Below, piece after piece: positions 55,786 to 64,000 of a stretch of DNA of 64,000 nt (positions are counted from its first letter, which is position 1; the number at the start of each line of letters is the position of its first letter). The translations under genes were made by a program, and so were the position numbers. The DNA is from an uncultured Desulfobacterales bacterium. GTDB taxonomy: Bacteria; Desulfobacterota; Desulfobacteria; Desulfobacterales; JAHEIW01. Below the pieces are notes generated by a model. The model was given only the letters and a program-made list of their open reading frames with translations. It was not told the DNA's origin and made no database searches. The DNA is taken from the NCBI GenBank assembly GCA_947259495.1, contig CAMYLV010000042.1, positions 1-64,000 on the forward strand, in the 5' to 3' direction.

Positions 55786-55817
55786 AAAATAGGCTGCCAA
55801 AATGGCAGCCTATTTTT
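55786..55817 (+). terminator. Bidirectional terminator after thiolase
   Basis: AATAGGCTGCCA pairs with TGGCAGCCTATT around AAA and continues in TTT; A and T tracts on both sides let it serve the thiolase and the convergent 55842-56435 gene. Confidence 0.9.
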
Positions 55818-55841
55818 GATACCGGCAGGATGAGCATTCCT

Positions 55842-56435
55842 TCACGATGATGCTTCGGTTGTGACCTTCAAAAATAGCTCCGTATCATCCCAATTCATTT
55901 CCGCCAGTGCTGCAACATCTATTTTCTGATCATTTAAGTCAACTGACTCGCATGCAGGCTTTAAATCTTCTAAATTATGGGATATAAAATCACTAAAATT
56001 ATGCCTATCAATCCAGATGCCGCTTTTCAAAAAGACAGGCCCCAGTTCTTTTAACACCATGTTAAACAGCTTTAATGTTACGCGGGCTTTGCCATTAGCA
56101 TTAACGGATGCTTCATCGCTATAGGAAATTGTATTTCGCATGGCAGCAAAGGCACCGCCTTTGCGAAGCGTGGCCCCAACAAGGCCCGGCATAGCACCTG
56201 AAAGGGCCAGCGTTGCATCATTGTGCAGGTAGGCTTTTTCCACTTTATCCACCGGCTTACCGTCCAGAAATAGCGTCTGAATTCTCTTATCCAAATACGC
56301 TTCCTCTATACCCAGTTGCTTACAGAGCAGATTCTTGATACTGCAACCTGCCTGGGTTGTGACAATAAAGCCCTGCTCCAATAGCTTGAAAAATCTGGGC
56401 AATAATTCTGTCGTGATTACGATGTAGATTTTCAT
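55842..56435 (-). CDS. Hypothetical protein with MoaD/ThiS-like N-terminal half (197 aa)
   Basis: 197 residues, downstream of AOR on the same strand. Residues 25-94 read like a ubiquitin-like beta-grasp: AGCSIKNLLCKQLGIEEAYLDKRI, TLFLDGKPVDKVEKAYLHNDATLALSGAMPGLVGATLRKGG. An (x)GG pair lies at 93-94, where MoaD-type proteins end, but here about 100 more residues follow, ending VDVAALAEMNWDDTELFLKVTTEASS. The fold assignment is my inference from motif shape. Next to a tungsten-type oxidoreductase, a role in cofactor sulfur chemistry is possible. A terminator-like hairpin separates it from AOR. Confidence 0.6.
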   Translation of the reverse strand: MKIYIVITTELLPRFFKLLEQGFIVTTQAGCSIKNLLCKQLGIEEAYLDKRIQTLFLDGKPVDKVEKAYLHNDATLALSGAMPGLVGATLRKGGAFAAMRNTISYSDEASVNANGKARVTLKLFNMVLKELGPVFLKSGIWIDRHNFSDFISHNLEDLKPACESVDLNDQKIDVAALAEMNWDDTELFLKVTTEASS

Positions 56436-56504
56436 GACCCGGTATATTCGGTGTCCTTTCCGAATGCGAAATTAATTTTTTGTTTCAGCTGTTAAAGATC
56501 TATG

Positions 56505-56539
56505 AAAAATGGGAAGACCCTTTGCGGCTCTCCCCATTT
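56505..56539 (-). terminator. Terminator after AOR gene
   Basis: Minus-strand AAATGGGGAGAGCC pairs with GGGTCTTCCCATTT around GCAAA and runs into TTTTC. It lies 23 nt past the AOR stop, before the 197-aa gene, so readthrough would be needed for cotranscription. Confidence 0.75.
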
Positions 56540-56561
56540 AACCGTACTGATTTTCCGATAT

Positions 56562-58304
56562 TTACCAGTTAAAGACCTGATCCAGATCCTCATCTTTGAC
56601 CAGAAAGGTAATATCGTGCGGCGGCAATTTCTCCTTTTTAAAGTATTCGGGCAGTCGATCGTCTTTGGCAGTTAAACCGGCGGCCAGATTAAACTCGCGT
56701 TCATTCGTCAGGATGGATTTGCCCAGCGCGGTGACGTCATCGGCGGTCAGACTGAGACCATAAAAAGAATTCAGCAGATCGAGCAGGGCCTGGAAAGTTT
56801 CCGGCTGATCCAGCACCGGAAAGGCCACAAACAAACACATACCGGTGGCATCAACTGCAGCGGTGGCGATCTGCAGGTTTCTGGAAAGCTCAATTTGCCC
56901 TTCCGGTTTCAAAGGATCCACACTTCCTCCAACCCCCATGATATTGGATGCAACGGCATAGCCTGCCGTATGGTCTGCGCCCATGGTGGTGGTGGCGTAG
57001 GTCACACCGATGCCCTGTACGCCGCGAGGGTCGTAAGCCGGCATGGACTGCCCCTTGACCACCGGCACCCTTTCGACGCCGAAAACCTTTCCGGTCACCG
57101 CAGCGCCGCTGCCCAGAACGCGGCCCAGCGGCGTTCCCGCACCGACTTCCTTGACCAGCTTAATGGCCGCTTCGGCGTCGCCAAATTCGGCAACACCGCC
57201 TTCCATGGCCACCGCGATGGTGGCGCCCATTTCAATGGTATCCAGACCGAAATCATCATCCAGACGATCCAGCTGGGCAATGGCGTCCAGGTCATCGATG
57301 CCGCAGTTGCCGCCATGGGCCCAGACGGTCTCATATTCGGGTTGTTTAGTCAGGTACTGCCCGTCTTTGTTCAGATACGTGCCGGAGCAGCGAATGATGC
57401 AGCCCCGGTGGCAGCCGTGCGTTGCAGCGCCCTTGCCGCCGCGGGCTTCTTCCAACTCCGCCTGGGTTTCCCCACTGATCTTGTTGCAATTGTCGAAGCG
57501 TCCCCACATGAAATTTTTGGTGGGGTACGCACCGGCTTCGTTAATGACGTTTGTCAGAACATTGGTGCCGTATGCCGGCAGCCCCTCACCGCTGACCGGG
57601 TGTTTCTTTAACCCGGCCACCCATGCCTTGTTGGCTTCTTTGAATGCAGCCGGATCCTTGGGCTGCCGCATCTTCATCCCGGCCTCATCGATGACAATCA
57701 CTTTGACGCCTTTTGCACCCATGACCGCGCCGACACCGCCGCGACCGGCGTGACGGGTGGGTCTGAGCTCCATATCGGTGCAGGCGATGGAAGCACCCGC
57801 CAATTTCATTTCACCGGCCTGGCCGATGGAGATACAGCTGATTTTCTCACCATGTTCGGCCTTCATTTTGTCGACGGTGTCATAATTTCCGAGCATGCAC
57901 AGGCTATTGTCTTCCTTGATATCGACCCCATCTTTGTTGATCAAAATTTTATAAAGCGCGTTGTCTTTGGGTTTGCCTTCCAGCACGATGGCCGCATATC
58001 CCAGCCGGCCGAGCATTTGGGATGGCTGTCCGCCAGAGTTGGCTTCTTTGATTCCGCCGGTCAGCGGGCTCTTGCAGCCCACCGATAAGCGGCCGGACAT
58101 TGCCGCCGTGGTGCCGCTTAACATTCCCGGTGCGATAACCAGTTTGTTGTCTTCTCCCAGGGGGTGGCATAACGGCGGAACTTCCTTTGAGACGATGGCC
58201 GACGTCAGCCCGCGGCCGCCCGCGCCGGCATAGTCACCCAGGGGATCAGTTTTGACCGCCGGGCCGCCATCCGCACCCATATTGATTCTTAGGATCTTGT
58301 CCAT
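56562..58304 (-). CDS. aor: Aldehyde:ferredoxin oxidoreductase
   Basis: 580 residues from ATG 58304; AGGAGG 5 nt before it supports this over the in-frame GTG at 58310. AOR family: N-terminal beta domain (KILRINMGADGG, YAGAGGRGLTSAIV), pterin-binding segments, a GCHRGCIIRCSG cluster-ligand motif (C-x3-C-x3-C) and a later Cys in ATGMCLFVAFP that supplies the fourth ligand. Binds a tungsto-bispterin and [4Fe-4S]. Interconverts aldehydes and carboxylates with ferredoxin. A good indicator of anaerobic metabolism. Confidence 0.95.
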   Translation of the reverse strand: MDKILRINMGADGGPAVKTDPLGDYAGAGGRGLTSAIVSKEVPPLCHPLGEDNKLVIAPGMLSGTTAAMSGRLSVGCKSPLTGGIKEANSGGQPSQMLGRLGYAAIVLEGKPKDNALYKILINKDGVDIKEDNSLCMLGNYDTVDKMKAEHGEKISCISIGQAGEMKLAGASIACTDMELRPTRHAGRGGVGAVMGAKGVKVIVIDEAGMKMRQPKDPAAFKEANKAWVAGLKKHPVSGEGLPAYGTNVLTNVINEAGAYPTKNFMWGRFDNCNKISGETQAELEEARGGKGAATHGCHRGCIIRCSGTYLNKDGQYLTKQPEYETVWAHGGNCGIDDLDAIAQLDRLDDDFGLDTIEMGATIAVAMEGGVAEFGDAEAAIKLVKEVGAGTPLGRVLGSGAAVTGKVFGVERVPVVKGQSMPAYDPRGVQGIGVTYATTTMGADHTAGYAVASNIMGVGGSVDPLKPEGQIELSRNLQIATAAVDATGMCLFVAFPVLDQPETFQALLDLLNSFYGLSLTADDVTALGKSILTNEREFNLAAGLTAKDDRLPEYFKKEKLPPHDITFLVKDEDLDQVFNW

Positions 58305-58383
58305 GTGCACCTCCTTTTTTGAGTTAAATTATCAATCGTCACAGATTTGCTGTATTTGACGAAAATGACAGGTTAATCCCTGA

Positions 58384-58401
58384 ATACGTGTCGGCACGTA
58401 T
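58384..58401. promoter_or_regulatory. Palindrome in the AOR-hisD divergent region
   Basis: ATACGTGTCGGCACGTAT has perfect 7-bp arms around TCGG. It is 80 bp upstream of AOR and 134 bp upstream of hisD, a position suited to an operator for either gene. Nothing else in 58305-58534 is recognised. Confidence 0.5.
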
Positions 58402-58534
58402 ATTTTTAATTTTCATATTCGGATTGAACCGCAATGTCAAGGTCTTTACCGGTTATTGCTTGCCAAGATCACTAAAAATCCTCTATATGTATGCTGCATT
58501 CTTGATGGTGATTTAATTAAGGAAGGATATACCC

Positions 58535-59830
58535 ATGAAAATTTTTAATTATCCGTCGCGTTCGGCCGAGCAGCGGGTTGCCCGAATTATCAGACGCGGC
58601 CTCGTGTTTCAGAAAAAAGATCTGGCTGCCGTCAGCCGCATTTGCGAGAATGTCCGCAGGCGGGGGGATCAAGCGGTCATTTCCTATACCCGACGGTTTG
58701 ACTCAAAGCGCGTGACCGCGCGATCGATGCGGGTTTCGAAACAAGAATTTGCCGATGCCGCTAAAAAGGTTGATCGATCTTTTACCCGGGCCTTAAACCG
58801 GGCGGCTTCCAATATCAAAAGATTTCATGCGCTGCAGCGGCGCCGGTCCTGGATGCAAGCCGAGCGGCCCGGCACCTTGCTGGGCCAGCTGGTTCACCCG
58901 GTCGATGCCGCCGGGGTATATGTGCCCGGTGCCAGGGGAGGGGAGACACCCCTGGTATCCTCGGTGCTGATGGGCGTGATTCCCGCCAAAGTGGCGGGTG
59001 TCAAACAGATTGTTATGGTCACTCCGCCGACCAGAGGCGGCGGGGTGAGCCCCCATCTGCTGACGGCTGCCCAAAAGGCGGGTGCCGACGCTGTCTACAA
59101 AGCCGGAAGTGCCTGGGCCATAGCAGCTCTGGCTTACGGTACCGAAACGATTCCCAGAGTCGATGTCATTGTCGGCCCGGGCAACATTTACGTCACCCTG
59201 GCCAAGAAAATTTTAACGGGCACCGTCGGTATCGACATGATTGCCGGTCCCAGCGAGATTCTGGTCATCGCCGATGATGGTGCCCGACCCGAATTCATTG
59301 CCGCAGATTTGCTGTCTCAGGCCGAGCACGATGTCTTGTCTTCGGCCATATTGATCACGGATTCTGCTAAATTGGCCAAAGCCGTCGTCGCAGAAATCAA
59401 GGAACAGCTTGCAAGTTTGGTGCGCGTTGATATCGCCGAGGAATCGCTGCAAAAGTTCGGCGCTATTATTGTGATCAAGGAAATGGATGCCGCCATCGAA
59501 ATGGCCAACCGTATCGCTCCCGAGCATCTTGAGCTGCAAATAAGGGATCCGTTTGAGGTGGTGGGCAAAATCCGCAATGCCGGTGCCGTATTTGTAGGGG
59601 ACTATACTCCGGAACCGGTGGGCGATTATATGGCCGGCCCCAACCACGTGCTGCCCACAGCGGGCACCGCGCGATTTGCATCCGCGCTTTCGGTGGACAA
59701 TTTTATCAAAAAGACCAGCCTGATTCAGTATACCCAAAAGGCTTTTCGGCGCGAGGCCGCCGACATCATGCGCCTGGCAGAAATCGAGGGCCTGGGAGCG
59801 CACGCGAGATCCATTAAGGTCAGATTATAA
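58535..59830 (+). CDS. hisD: Histidinol dehydrogenase
   Basis: 431 residues, standard length. Conserved GVYVPGARGGETPLVSSVLMGVIPAKVAGV, the VDVIVGPGNIYVTLAKK block, GIDMIAGPSEILVIAD, the zinc-ligand LSQAEHDVLS and IAPEHLELQI segments. Oxidises L-histidinol to L-histidine with two NAD+. AAGGAAGGATATACCC precedes the ATG. It is isolated, with no other his gene in the window, and divergent from AOR. Confidence 0.96.
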   Translation: MKIFNYPSRSAEQRVARIIRRGLVFQKKDLAAVSRICENVRRRGDQAVISYTRRFDSKRVTARSMRVSKQEFADAAKKVDRSFTRALNRAASNIKRFHALQRRRSWMQAERPGTLLGQLVHPVDAAGVYVPGARGGETPLVSSVLMGVIPAKVAGVKQIVMVTPPTRGGGVSPHLLTAAQKAGADAVYKAGSAWAIAALAYGTETIPRVDVIVGPGNIYVTLAKKILTGTVGIDMIAGPSEILVIADDGARPEFIAADLLSQAEHDVLSSAILITDSAKLAKAVVAEIKEQLASLVRVDIAEESLQKFGAIIVIKEMDAAIEMANRIAPEHLELQIRDPFEVVGKIRNAGAVFVGDYTPEPVGDYMAGPNHVLPTAGTARFASALSVDNFIKKTSLIQYTQKAFRREAADIMRLAEIEGLGAHARSIKVRL

Positions 59831-60078
59831 CCTGAATCTTGCATGAAAATTAATGAGAAAATTGTTTTACCATTAAATTATGATGGGTGACCTAATTTCA
59901 CAGCTTTAAGTTCTATAATCATCTGTTAAATCGGATGATAATCTATTTTTCTCATTAATTTTCACCCTGCGGGCGAGCTGGAGGCTTTCATCTGCTGCGT
60001 TACCTGCCCGCCACCACGCCCGCCGCGCCTTGCTCGCATGGCGGGCGGGTTAAGGGCGAAGCATAGTTCACTATGGCT
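59829..60078. mobile_element. Family E element, copy 2, right end missing
   Basis: Starts AACCTGAATCTTGCATGAAAATTAATGAG immediately at the hisD stop and has the inner TCTCATTAATTTTCACCCTGC and GAAGCATAGTTCACTATGGCTTC blocks of copy 1. The right terminus is absent next to the phospholipase gene. In place of copy 1's CCGCC palindrome it has a longer GCCCGCC...GGCGGGC inverted repeat (about 60006-60050). Confidence 0.78.
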
Positions 60079-61551
60079 TCAGAAATTACTCAAGCCGGCA
60101 TATTCCTGAATTAGATAAACTATTTTTTTCAGTGCTGACGCATCCTTATAGGCTTCGTAGCTGACCGTATAGTATTTGCCGTCCCGGTTGGCCCAGATCC
60201 TGTCGAAATAATCCGCGGCCGCCTTGATAAAAAGCGCGTCCTCCCCGGCGGTAACCGATATGTTGGCCTCTAAATTGTAATTATTAAGGTTTCTTCTGGT
60301 AAAATTTGCAGACCCCAGAAGTAATGAGGCCTCCTTGCCGTGTTTTATGATCGCCAGTTTGGAGTGGAACTGTTCGCCGTGCGTGTCGTACCATCTGATT
60401 TCGATCTTGCTTGACGACCTCTTAAGGAGTTCCTCTGCGACCGGCCGGTTTGGGATCCCGATTTTTTCGAAGCCGAACGCGTCTTTGTTCGGATCGAGAA
60501 TAACCTTAATATGAACGCCTCTCTGCGAGGCATTAACGAGCTCTTTGATTATTTGCCGGTCCGCTAAATAAAAAATAGCCATATTTATTTCATCATCAGC
60601 GGTTGTTTCACTGATACGAGCCAAAAGCTCCTTTTTTATCTGGTTCTCGGTAAGGAATACAATTTTCGCATGCTCGGCTTCGAGCCTGATGTTCTCATCG
60701 AGTCCTACTGGCGGACCCTGGAGCGCACGGCCGGATAACTTGGCGACGGCCGCCTCGGCGGCATAGACATCCTGCCAGAGTTTACCGGTTATTTTTAAAG
60801 CAACGTTCGAATGGGCGGAGCTGCCGTCATGCGGATTACCCGACGTCATAATCACCGCTGTATTCTCTTCCTGGTCAGCCATAAAGATCTTCCGGTGATT
60901 AGCCTTGAAATTAAGCATATCGAAATAACTTCTTAAAGTTACTTTCGGCTCGCCCCCGGTAAAGGGGTGCGGTATCAGTCCGTAACTGCTCGAGTTCCCG
61001 AACCATTGGATAAAAGTCCGCCAAAAGGCAGAGTAGATCGGATTCGAGTCCGGTAATGCCTTAAGATCGGTCACTATCACGTTAACACCGATACCTTTTA
61101 ATTTCTCGATCTCCGTATTTATTGCCCCGCCGTAAACCGTATTGATCGGGTCGGTTATAAAATCGATCTCGATATCGGGGTTGGCTTCTTTTTTCTTAAC
61201 TAATCTTTCGGTAAGTTCAGGGGTCAGATGGCGATAAATCTTGTTCGGTTCGCGAGTATAAGAGTTAAATAAAAAAGCATCGATTAAAATATACTGTTTT
61301 GCCCCTTCGATCAGGGAAAAAACCTCATCGAAGATCGTCTGTTCGGAGATAATTTCGCCGTTAAGGTTCTCATAAGTAAGGTCGTAAAGAAATTCGATGT
61401 TCTCAACATATATATCCCGTTCTTCTCCCCGGAAATCGAGATTTTCCGGCAATTTCTTCGTGATCTGGTAAAAACCGACGAATAGGACCCAGACCAATAG
61501 TATTAAAATGATTTTTTTTATTTTTTTCATGTCTAAAGTATAATTTTTCAT
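60079..61551 (-). CDS. Phospholipase D/cardiolipin synthase-like protein
   Basis: 490 residues. N-terminal membrane helix (about 12-30; IILILLVWVLFVGFYQI) then two PLD modules: NHRKIFMADQEE...TSGNPHDGS and FHSKLAIIKHGKEASLLLGSANFTRRN, the HxK(x4)D-type catalytic pair (the first copy with a slightly variant spacing). Likely a membrane phosphatidyltransferase or nuclease-like PLD. AAGGGACGTA before the ATG is a good ribosome binding site. Codon use is more AT-rich than neighbours, possibly acquired. Single gene with a family A element upstream. Confidence 0.88.
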   Translation of the reverse strand: MKNYTLDMKKIKKIILILLVWVLFVGFYQITKKLPENLDFRGEERDIYVENIEFLYDLTYENLNGEIISEQTIFDEVFSLIEGAKQYILIDAFLFNSYTREPNKIYRHLTPELTERLVKKKEANPDIEIDFITDPINTVYGGAINTEIEKLKGIGVNVIVTDLKALPDSNPIYSAFWRTFIQWFGNSSSYGLIPHPFTGGEPKVTLRSYFDMLNFKANHRKIFMADQEENTAVIMTSGNPHDGSSAHSNVALKITGKLWQDVYAAEAAVAKLSGRALQGPPVGLDENIRLEAEHAKIVFLTENQIKKELLARISETTADDEINMAIFYLADRQIIKELVNASQRGVHIKVILDPNKDAFGFEKIGIPNRPVAEELLKRSSSKIEIRWYDTHGEQFHSKLAIIKHGKEASLLLGSANFTRRNLNNYNLEANISVTAGEDALFIKAAADYFDRIWANRDGKYYTVSYEAYKDASALKKIVYLIQEYAGLSNF

Positions 61552-61621
61552 TACGTCCCTTTAATAATAACAGTTTTTAACGGTTCTTCGCCACTTTTTA
61601 CTTAAAACCAATTAATTTATA

Positions 61622-61782
61622 CGGTTATGCAGAAAGTCCACGTTAGTCTTTTTCAACCACGAAGGGCACGAAGGACCCGAAGAAGGGGTGTCAATTTATT
61701 CATCCTGCATTTGTGATCTTCGTGATCTTCGTGGTGAGATCACTATCGGACGTAAACAACTGGAACTTTCCAGATAACCACT
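61622..61782 (+). mobile_element. Family A element, copy 8, with perfect 10-bp target duplication
   Basis: About 161 bp. TTAATTTATA occurs immediately before (61612-61621) and after (61783-61792), a perfect 10-bp match. Lies upstream of the phospholipase gene and downstream of the cyclase gene. Confidence 0.88.
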
Positions 61783-61896
61783 TTAATTTATATTAAAGCT
61801 TATTATTGACCTAAATTAAATTTCTTCTATTAAAATAAAAAAACCGGCATCGGGCAATTGAGTCTGATGCCAGTCTGGTGTTGTATATAAATAATT

Positions 61897-62706
61897 TCAA
61901 GATTCAGGAGCCATTTCCACATCATGCTGGAGAACACGGTAAGTCTGAATGGGATAATGGAACCCTTTAACCTCAATGGTGCCGATTTCCTCGCAAGGTA
62001 TCTCATCATTAACCAGGGCCCACGAAGTATGTGAAAGATATATCTCACCGGGTTGACAGGCCTGTTCCAAGCGAGAAGCAAGATTTGTGTTCAGGCCGAT
62101 GGCAGAATATTCCATAAATCCTTCGGAACCATAATTGCCTACATTGGCCATACCCGTATGAATGCCGCATCGGATGTCGAAAGGAAATTGGATACCCTGG
62201 TTCCACCATTTCTCTCGCAGGGTTTTCATCTTCACTTGCATCTCCAGCGCCATACGTAAACACGCTAAAGCATCTCCTCGCTCTCCCTTTGAATCCGGTG
62301 CCCCAAAGATTGCATAAATGCTATCCCCGGTAAACTGCGGGATGGTTCCACCCCATGTCCGGACGATCTGAGCCATCTCCCCTAAATATTCATTGAGCAA
62401 CTTTGCCACATCTTCAGGATCAGAAGCGTCGGTAAATTGGGTGAAATCCTTGATATCGGAAAAGAACATCGTCAACTTTGTTCGCTTGTGAGACAGTTCT
62501 GCTGAAAATTCACCCTTGAATATTTTTTCAGTTATATTCGGATCAATGTACTTCGAGATTTGTTCCTGGGCTTTTTTGAGTCTCTTGTTGATTTCTTCCA
62601 AAGCGTTCGACTTCGTGGTGAGCTCCTCTTCGCGCTTCTTCAGGTCCGTAATGTCGGAGTAAATTGCGACATTTCCGCCATCCCCGGTTTTGCGTTCAGT
62701 GATCAT
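61897..62706 (-). pseudogene. 3' part of split receptor adenylate/guanylate cyclase
   Basis: 269 codons from the ATG at 62706. It starts inside a PAS domain: the same frame just upstream reads HHDPGEPRIQQRSGGQWIMITERKTGDGGNVA, clearly PAS sequence, back to a TAA at about 62770. A coiled coil and a class III cyclase domain follow (LTMFFSDIKDFTQFTD with metal-binding Asp, GDSIYAIFGAPD). All of the cyclase domain looks intact. The ATG overlaps the stop of the upstream ORF as ATGA, so a coupled second protein might still be made. Which nucleotide is cyclised is not certain. Confidence 0.85.
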
Positions 62707-64000
62707 AATCCACTGACCACCACTACGCTGTTGGATCCTTGGTTCACCCGGGTCATGATGAAAGGCTCCTTATACCGGGTGTTACAAAGCACCAAACGGT
62801 CATCAGGATCGAAGAACGCGAAGCCTTCAGATGAATTTTCAATGGCATCGATTAGCCTTCGACGGGCCGTTTCAACGTCGCGTAAATTGTTTTCTTCAAC
62901 TTCGATGGCCGTATCGCGAAAAACGACCAGGGACTCTGTCATGCGGCCGATCTCGTCATCACTGCCGGGTTCCGGCAACGGTGTTCTCAGGTTGCCGCCG
63001 GCAATCGCGAGCATGCTATTGCTGAGTGCGGTCAATCTGGCAATCAGGTTACGCCCCACATAGAGCCACACGATGAGAAAAGAGCTCACGAGGCTCAAAG
63101 CAGCGATGGCGATCAAAATGTTTCGGTTAAGCGTCTGGATCCCTGCAGCCTGGAGGTTGGCTTTCTCAGTATCCGATTTCGCGCGATCTACCAAAAAGCG
63201 TACTCTGTTGGTCAGAAATCTCGACAGCCGCACGTTGACAGCCAAAAGCTTTTCGGCCTGAGCGATGACGGCCAATTCATTCTTTCTGATCAGCGAGAGA
63301 CTGTTCGAGCCAACGGTGAGACCCTCAAGCATCGCGACCTGTTTCGCGAGACGCCTTTTCGCGCGTTTTGAAACGATCAGAGAGACCTCATACAGTTCCT
63401 GGAGAGATTTTTTCAAAGGAAATGTCAAGACATCAATCCGTTCAGGGGTATCCGCGTCTGCTATTTTGAGGAGATCGTTGTGAATTGAGTCAACCAGAAG
63501 CGCGGCCCTCTGTTGGGGAATCAAGCCAATTATCGAATTCACAAGATCCAACTTTTCCTTTGACGATGGGTTTGCTTTGGCCTTTTGTTGATTTCTACTC
63601 CAATCCGCTATCTGGGCACCGAGGATGCGCTCACCCGGCGACAGCATTCGCTGGGCGACAATATTGGCGCTGGAAAGGTCACGAATTCGTTTGTCTTTGA
63701 GCACGGCAATGGAAAGCCTTTTATTCACAAGCTTATCCAGGCTAACGAGATTTTCGGTCACGTCAGTGACAAATTTTACGACATCAGCCGTTGCGGTCTT
63801 TTCTTCTTCGGTCTCATAGCTTCTGCCGCGCTGCAGAAACGGCTCAAGCTCTTCGACTTGCAAGGCGATTTCATTCGAAACGTCCATCCGTGCCCTATCG
63901 GTTTTCACCACCAGCAGGGCGGGTGCCGCGCGCACAACGCTTTCCACGCGCCGTGACAGCTCCAGCCAGGACAGCGCTTCAGGCACACGTTGCTCGGTGA
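62703..64000 (-). pseudogene. 5' part of split receptor cyclase (partial at window edge)
   Basis: Runs off the right edge, so the true start is outside; a GTG at 63986 is probably internal. A long helical sensor region of the TorS-like kind (LPQQRAALLVDSIHNDLLKIADADTPERIDVL-type), a membrane helix (about 63065-63130, NILIAIAALSLVSSFLIVWLYVG), HAMP, and the start of a PAS (AIENSSEGFAFFDPDDRLVLCNTRYKEPF). The PAS breaks after YKEP and is followed by 16 out-of-frame residues. About 50-60 PAS residues are missing compared with normal domains. With the ORF at 61897 it formed one HAMP-PAS-cyclase. Confidence 0.82.

Noticed and set aside
56895-57753. Two long plus-strand ORFs (238 and 236 aa) opposite AOR
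   Set aside because: Antisense shadows of a well-conserved AOR gene with high GC at codon position effects; no motifs.

Overview
The window looks like a chromosomal segment of an anaerobic Desulfobacterota (Deltaproteobacteria) bacterium, probably in or near the Desulfobacterales. This is inferred from gene content, not from a marker phylogeny. The supporting genes are an aldehyde:ferredoxin oxidoreductase, a PPi-type phosphofructokinase, two-subunit GlyQ/GlyS, a beta-oxidation pair, an NtrC-type sigma-54 activator and several PilZ, HD-GYP and cyclase signalling proteins. I see no rRNA, prophage, intact transposase or CRISPR array.

Layout. 1-4.7 kb: two small ORFs, then a sensor kinase and a sigma-54 response regulator pushed apart by repeats. 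4.8-7.4 kb: FabH, IHF-alpha, an unlisted 59-residue protein and tRNA-Thr(CGU), all on the minus strand. 7.5-15.8 kb: a plus-strand run of mfd, a lipoprotein chaperone, surA-like, rodZ-like, mgtE and recO. 16-20.3 kb: a GHMP sugar kinase, glyQ and glyS. 20.3-26 kb: a repeat-rich accessory region with an RHH protein, an OmpA lipoprotein, a PilZ protein behind a sigma-54-like promoter and several small orphans. 26-30.6 kb: a minus-strand unit of a GcvT-like protein and two PYROXD2-type flavoproteins. 31-34.4 kb: nucleoside phosphorylase, ligA and acylphosphatase. 34.8-40.2 kb: HU, FtsY and SMC. 40.7-43.5 kb: a polar amino-acid ABC transporter. 43.9-51.6 kb: PPi-PFK, an HD-GYP phosphodiesterase, and a Ser/Thr kinase with a LysM lipoprotein. 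51.9-55.8 kb: a hydroxyacyl-CoA dehydrogenase/enoyl-CoA hydratase and a thiolase, preceded by two TGAATGA/TCATTCA palindromes. 55.8-59.8 kb: a ubiquitin-like-fold candidate, AOR and divergent HisD. 60-64 kb: a phospholipase D protein and an adenylate-cyclase receptor that is broken in its PAS domain and runs off the right edge.

The most striking layer is intergenic. At least six families of short non-coding inverted-repeat elements are scattered between ordinary housekeeping genes. Family A (about 160 bp) has seven copies bounded by 10-bp AT-rich direct repeats, two of them perfect, which is direct evidence of transposition. Family B (about 105 bp, TATA ends) has about ten full or partial copies, several lying 3-25 bp from start codons. 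Families C/D and E have long perfect or near-perfect terminal inverted repeats. A small GC palindrome of the type CCGCCTGAGGCGG is found inside families C, D and E. A further set of hairpins is built from unrelated near-tandem short words. No transposase for any of them is encoded here, so they must be mobilised in trans or be relics.
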